Positions 63,865 to 64,000 of a stretch of 64,000 nt of DNA are shown here, in pieces. The stretch covers positions 186,001 through 250,000 of the forward strand of contig NZ_JALMUV010000002.1 of assembly GCF_023155275.1 (NCBI RefSeq). Reading direction: 5' to 3'. The notes beneath the pieces were generated by a model. That model was given only the letters and a program-made list of their open reading frames with translations, was not told the DNA's origin and searched no databases. This DNA is from Streptomyces rhizoryzae (GTDB lineage: Bacteria; Actinomycetota; Actinomycetes; Streptomycetales; Streptomycetaceae). The translations under genes and the position numbers were made by a program. The first letter of the stretch is position 1. Every line of letters begins with the position of its first letter.

Positions 63865-63895
63865 GGGGCGCGCCCGCACCGTGCGGGCGCGCCCC
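63865..63895. terminator. 15-bp hairpin after the small basic protein gene
   Basis: GGGGCGCGCCCGCAC (63865-63879) and GTGCGGGCGCGCCCC (63881-63895) are perfectly complementary around one base. It lies between convergent genes. Confidence 0.8.
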
Positions 63896-63942
63896 TGTCG
63901 CGTACCGGGGCCGGGACGGCGCGGCCGCCCCGGCATCAGGGC

Positions 63943-64000
63943 TCAGCCGGCCAGGCAGGACGGGCCGAGCAGCACCTTCAGATCGCCGAACAACGACGGG
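63943..64000 (-). CDS. dnaE: C-terminal end of a gene, probably DNA polymerase III alpha subunit
   Basis: The last 18 codons of a minus-strand gene that continues beyond the window; it ends GDLKVLLGPSCLAG and TGA at 63945-63943. The LKxLLGPxCL ending resembles actinobacterial DnaE, and dnaE lies in this neighbourhood in Streptomyces as I recall it. The assignment rests on a very short segment. Confidence 0.45.
   Translation of the reverse strand, partial: PSLFGDLKVLLGPSCLAG

Overview
The window reads as a block of chromosome from a Streptomyces or close relative. Evidence: very high G+C with G/C at nearly every third codon position; frequent GTG starts; many start codons placed about 6 nt after a TANNNT -10 hexamer (leaderless transcripts); and a gltBD, lgt, trpABMC, trpE, hisI, hisFAHBCD order that I know from Streptomyces chromosomes. 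The genus is an inference. I see no tRNA, rRNA, IS element, prophage, CRISPR array or attachment site.

Layout. 1-1452: 3' part of a secreted 5'-nucleotidase-type phosphoesterase. 1525-4508: a two-gene cassette (IucD-like amine N-hydroxylase plus PLP decarboxylase) of siderophore type, without the usual acyltransferase and synthetase genes, behind an iron-box-like palindrome. 4743-8222: aminopeptidase N, in unbroken frame with an upstream AraC regulator. 8359-15353: GH35 beta-galactosidase, secreted GH101 endo-alpha-N-acetylgalactosaminidase, secreted trypsin, and a zinc peptidase-like protein. 15484-22227: a string of small regulator/enzyme pairs (LacI/hydrolase, MarR/SDR, ArsR-like/flavin-binding) with palindromic operators between divergent genes, plus a metallo-beta-lactamase fold enzyme, a lipoprotein and an F420-type PPOX protein.

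22379-28433 is gltBD with a structured leader. 28732-31048 holds a VIT-family metal transporter and an ADP-ribosylglycohydrolase homologue that has lost metal-binding aspartates, separated by a perfect CRP-type site. 31176-33146: lgt and a DsbA-like protein. 33204-36436: trpC-trpM-trpB-trpA, where trpM is a 56-residue gene. 36636-38194: three small membrane proteins. 38250-40169: hisI-trpE, with trpE broken by a run of 64 C, most likely a sequencing or assembly artefact. 41083-45497: a LysR regulator divergent from sdhCAB. 45599-51440: hisD-hisC-hisB-small membrane protein-hisH-priA-ridA-hisF, almost all joined by 1-4 nt stop/start overlaps.

51890-64000: a predicted beta-helix membrane protein, a Lon N-domain protein and a YbaK deacylase; then an accessory stretch (TetX-like monooxygenase/TetR, alpha/beta hydrolase, LysR/cupin); then a DUF2567 protein, an ABC exporter, a NYN-domain protein, a 54-residue basic protein, and the last codons of a gene that is probably dnaE.

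The central 22-51 kb is conserved nitrogen and amino-acid metabolism (glutamate, tryptophan and histidine synthesis plus succinate dehydrogenase). The outer parts are more strain-variable and hold the oddities. I did not find a clearly new multi-gene system. The most notable items are the disrupted trpE, the AraC-PepN open frame, the degenerate ADP-ribosylglycohydrolase, the orphan decarboxylase/N-hydroxylase pair, and several perfect palindromes in promoters.
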